Shown here piece by piece: positions 61,860 through 64,000 of a stretch of 64,000 nt of DNA. The number at the start of each line of letters is the position of its first letter. The stretch's first letter is position 1. The translations under genes and the position numbers were made by a program. Below the pieces are notes generated by a model. That model made no database searches. It was not told the origin of the DNA and saw only the letters and a list, made by a program, of their open reading frames with translations. Source of the DNA: Phycomyces blakesleeanus NRRL 1555(-) (Eukaryota; Mucoromycota; Mucoromycetes; Mucorales; Phycomycetaceae); the NCBI RefSeq assembly GCF_001638985.1, contig NW_017265172.1, forward strand, positions 170,757-234,756. The letters run 5' to 3'.

Positions 61860-64000
61860 TTGGCCAAATAATGAGAGAGAGATATTTTTTTAAAGCGTTG
61901 TTTGCTGTAGTAAATATCGCTTGAAAAAAAAATCTCCTGGCATTTAGAGAAACATAACAATAGATAATTGAAACCTTTGTAATATTAGAGCCTCCATAGC
62001 AGCAGCATTTCAGTTGACAATAAATAAAGTGCTCATTACCTACGCCAGAAGTTGAGAGCAGTAAAAAGAAAAAGAAAATTGAGAGTAAAACTTTAGTTAC
62101 ATAATAAAAGAATCGTTTAGATAATTATACTAGTTGATATAATTTTCACTAGTAGATTCATTATTAGTATTATTATCATTTTATTTTTAATATAAAAGAA
62201 TACAAGTTGAATGCTTTCAAGACTATGAGCTTTGTAGTGAGAATAATTTTTAGGATATCTTTTAAGGATTATTATATACTATTATTATTCGATTTAAAGA
62301 AAAACGATTGAAATCTAAAGCCGTGTTTTTGAAATTGGCCAATAAAATACATGCTGTTGGAAATGTTACTGCTACGGGTGCTCTTAAGATCAATGTATTT
62401 GTAAGTCGATAAAACTGATATTTGATCTATATAATCAAGATGTATATCTATTATATCCATATCTGTAGCACTTTGTATCCGGTGAACAAAGTAACATGAT
62501 ACTTTTTTTTTTTTTGAAAACAGATTGTACAATTATTCACTATACAATAAAATATGCATTGAATCCTTAATAAATACTCGCACTATTGATAATCATTACA
62601 TTCAATAGTCTTTTTCTATCTATCTATATATCTATATATTTGGTGTATTGTTTTTCTGCATATAATTTGTCAATATATAAAAAATTGGAAATCCAAGAAC
62701 ATCAAGGCTGCTAACTATTTGAGTGGAATTTGATGATGAGAGACTTGTTGTTAAAGTAGATAGATATTAAGATGGAAGATGATTTTCTTTTTAGAACCAA
62801 TGGGTCGGATTTGGCTTGGCTTGGTTTATTTTCTTACACTAAAGTACAGTGTACTATGTTGTATGCAGTATAAATTGACAAGGTAATTTTAAACTTGGTT
62901 AGTGGATTGATCTAAAACAAGTACAGTGATCAACATAGTCAATAATTGACAAGTAAAAAAAAAGAAAGAAAGAAAAACCTGTGCACCTTTCTCTTTTCCC
63001 AATTAGCTGGTCTTGCATCATAGTGGCAAAAAAAATAATGCTTTTTATCAATGCTTTTACATTAACTAGTTAATATTTATATTTATATTGTATTGTATTG
63101 CTATATTTTTTTGTCATGGTGATAAATCAATTTATTTATTTATTTATTAATTGATATATTGCTATGGTGATATACTGGTTTATTAAGTCATTTATGTATG
63201 GATATATAAGTATAAATATTCACAGACTATATAGCTGTATCCAAACCCAATCTACTGGGACTCTTTGATAATATTATTATTTAAGGAATCGACCCTTTTG
63301 AATCAAAATTGGATCTATATTTGAAATATAATTATGTAAATGTATACATATATATATAAATAATGATGTCCTTGCTAACACTAAAAAAGGAAAGAAAAAA
63401 AAAAAAGGCTCTTGTTTGGTGCTAAAACTAACATGGACTTTTGGCATGCGAAAGTCGTGACGTCTAGTGCGATAAGATCATCCCACGCACGTTTTAACAT
63501 ATGCATGTATCTATGTATTCTTGCTTCAAAACCTTGAATTTTTTTATATACACTTTACATTAAACACTTGCCCACCGCGCAATTGGACACTTGTACACAT
63601 ATATATATGTACATAAAATAATAATAATAGTAATAGTAATAATGATAGTAAATTTAATCTTAAAACCAAAAAAATAATAATAATTATAATTGTAATTGTA
63701 ATCATAATACTGTAATGACTGAATTGTGAATCTTAAATATGTACTTTTATGTATATATTTAGTGATGAAATGTTACATTATATTTATTTGTTTACTTGCA
63801 GCTAATGGTAATATCATTATTGTGTATTATCTGTGGCATTTCTCCCTATCTCTCTCTCTCTCTTTCTTTGGGTGCCTATACAAAGACAGTCTGTTACACT
63901 AAATGCCAAATGTTTGTTCTTAATAATATGGAAACCACCGCCGGCTTTTTTGTTTTCTTGTGTATCTGTGTCACAGTTGAACAAGAGCAGCGTCAAAAGA
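61860..64000. other. Terminal 2.1 kb without a recognised gene
   Basis: AT-rich, with TTTATTTATTTATTTA-type repeats near 63131-63150, and TC microsatellites near 63855. The minus frame at 62272-62532 is short and unsupported. Confidence 0.5.

Overview
The window looks like nuclear DNA of an early-diverging filamentous fungus, most likely Mucoromycotina (inference). It is strongly AT-rich outside coding sequence. Most genes carry several short GT-AG introns, and the gene set is fungal: a white-collar LOV/GATA photoreceptor, a YTP1-like membrane protein, a Fus3/Kss1-type MAP kinase, a PPG1 phosphatase and a fused FGAM synthase. No species assignment is possible from sequence alone. I see no bacterial features, CRISPR arrays, rRNA or convincing tRNA genes.

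Layout. 1-9.0 kb: FYR-domain nuclear protein (+), DUF4097-type membrane protein (-), PPG1-type phosphatase (+) and M17 leucyl aminopeptidase (-). 10.1-27.3 kb: a segment bounded by two almost identical 1.96-kb copies of one element in opposite orientation (10099-12060 and 25358-27319). Between the copies lie MITE-like elements, an F-box protein (+), an FKBP-TPR co-chaperone (+), FGAM synthase (+) and the 20S proteasome alpha subunit of PSMA1/PRE5 type (-). 27.3-32.4 kb: gene-poor AT-rich DNA. 32.4-42.4 kb: YTP1-like membrane protein (+), then a MAP kinase (-) divergently arranged with a WC-1 blue-light receptor (+). 42.4-48.6 kb: mostly non-coding, with one small CsbD-like stress protein (-). 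48.6-57.0 kb: a C2/coiled-coil/chitin-binding-module protein (+), the mitochondrial ABC transporter ATM1 (-) and sulfite oxidase (-). 58.2-59.6 kb: a MITE and a decayed LINE reverse-transcriptase end. 60.2-61.9 kb: an intronless, divergent MRE11 (+). 61.9-64 kb: nothing recognised.

The genes are independent eukaryotic units rather than an operon. Functional links are loose: ATM1 and sulfite oxidase are neighbours that both relate to sulfur metabolism, and the photoreceptor and MAP kinase share an 890-bp divergent promoter region. The most unusual points are the large near-perfect inverted repeat around four genes, a 6-nt micro-exon that encodes the catalytic cysteine of sulfite oxidase, the C2/CBM5-12 fusion protein, a DLG (not DFG) motif in the MAP kinase, and recurrent self-complementary T(n)A(n) tracts. 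Exon structures were worked out by hand from reading frame, splice signals and remembered family consensus, and need transcript support.
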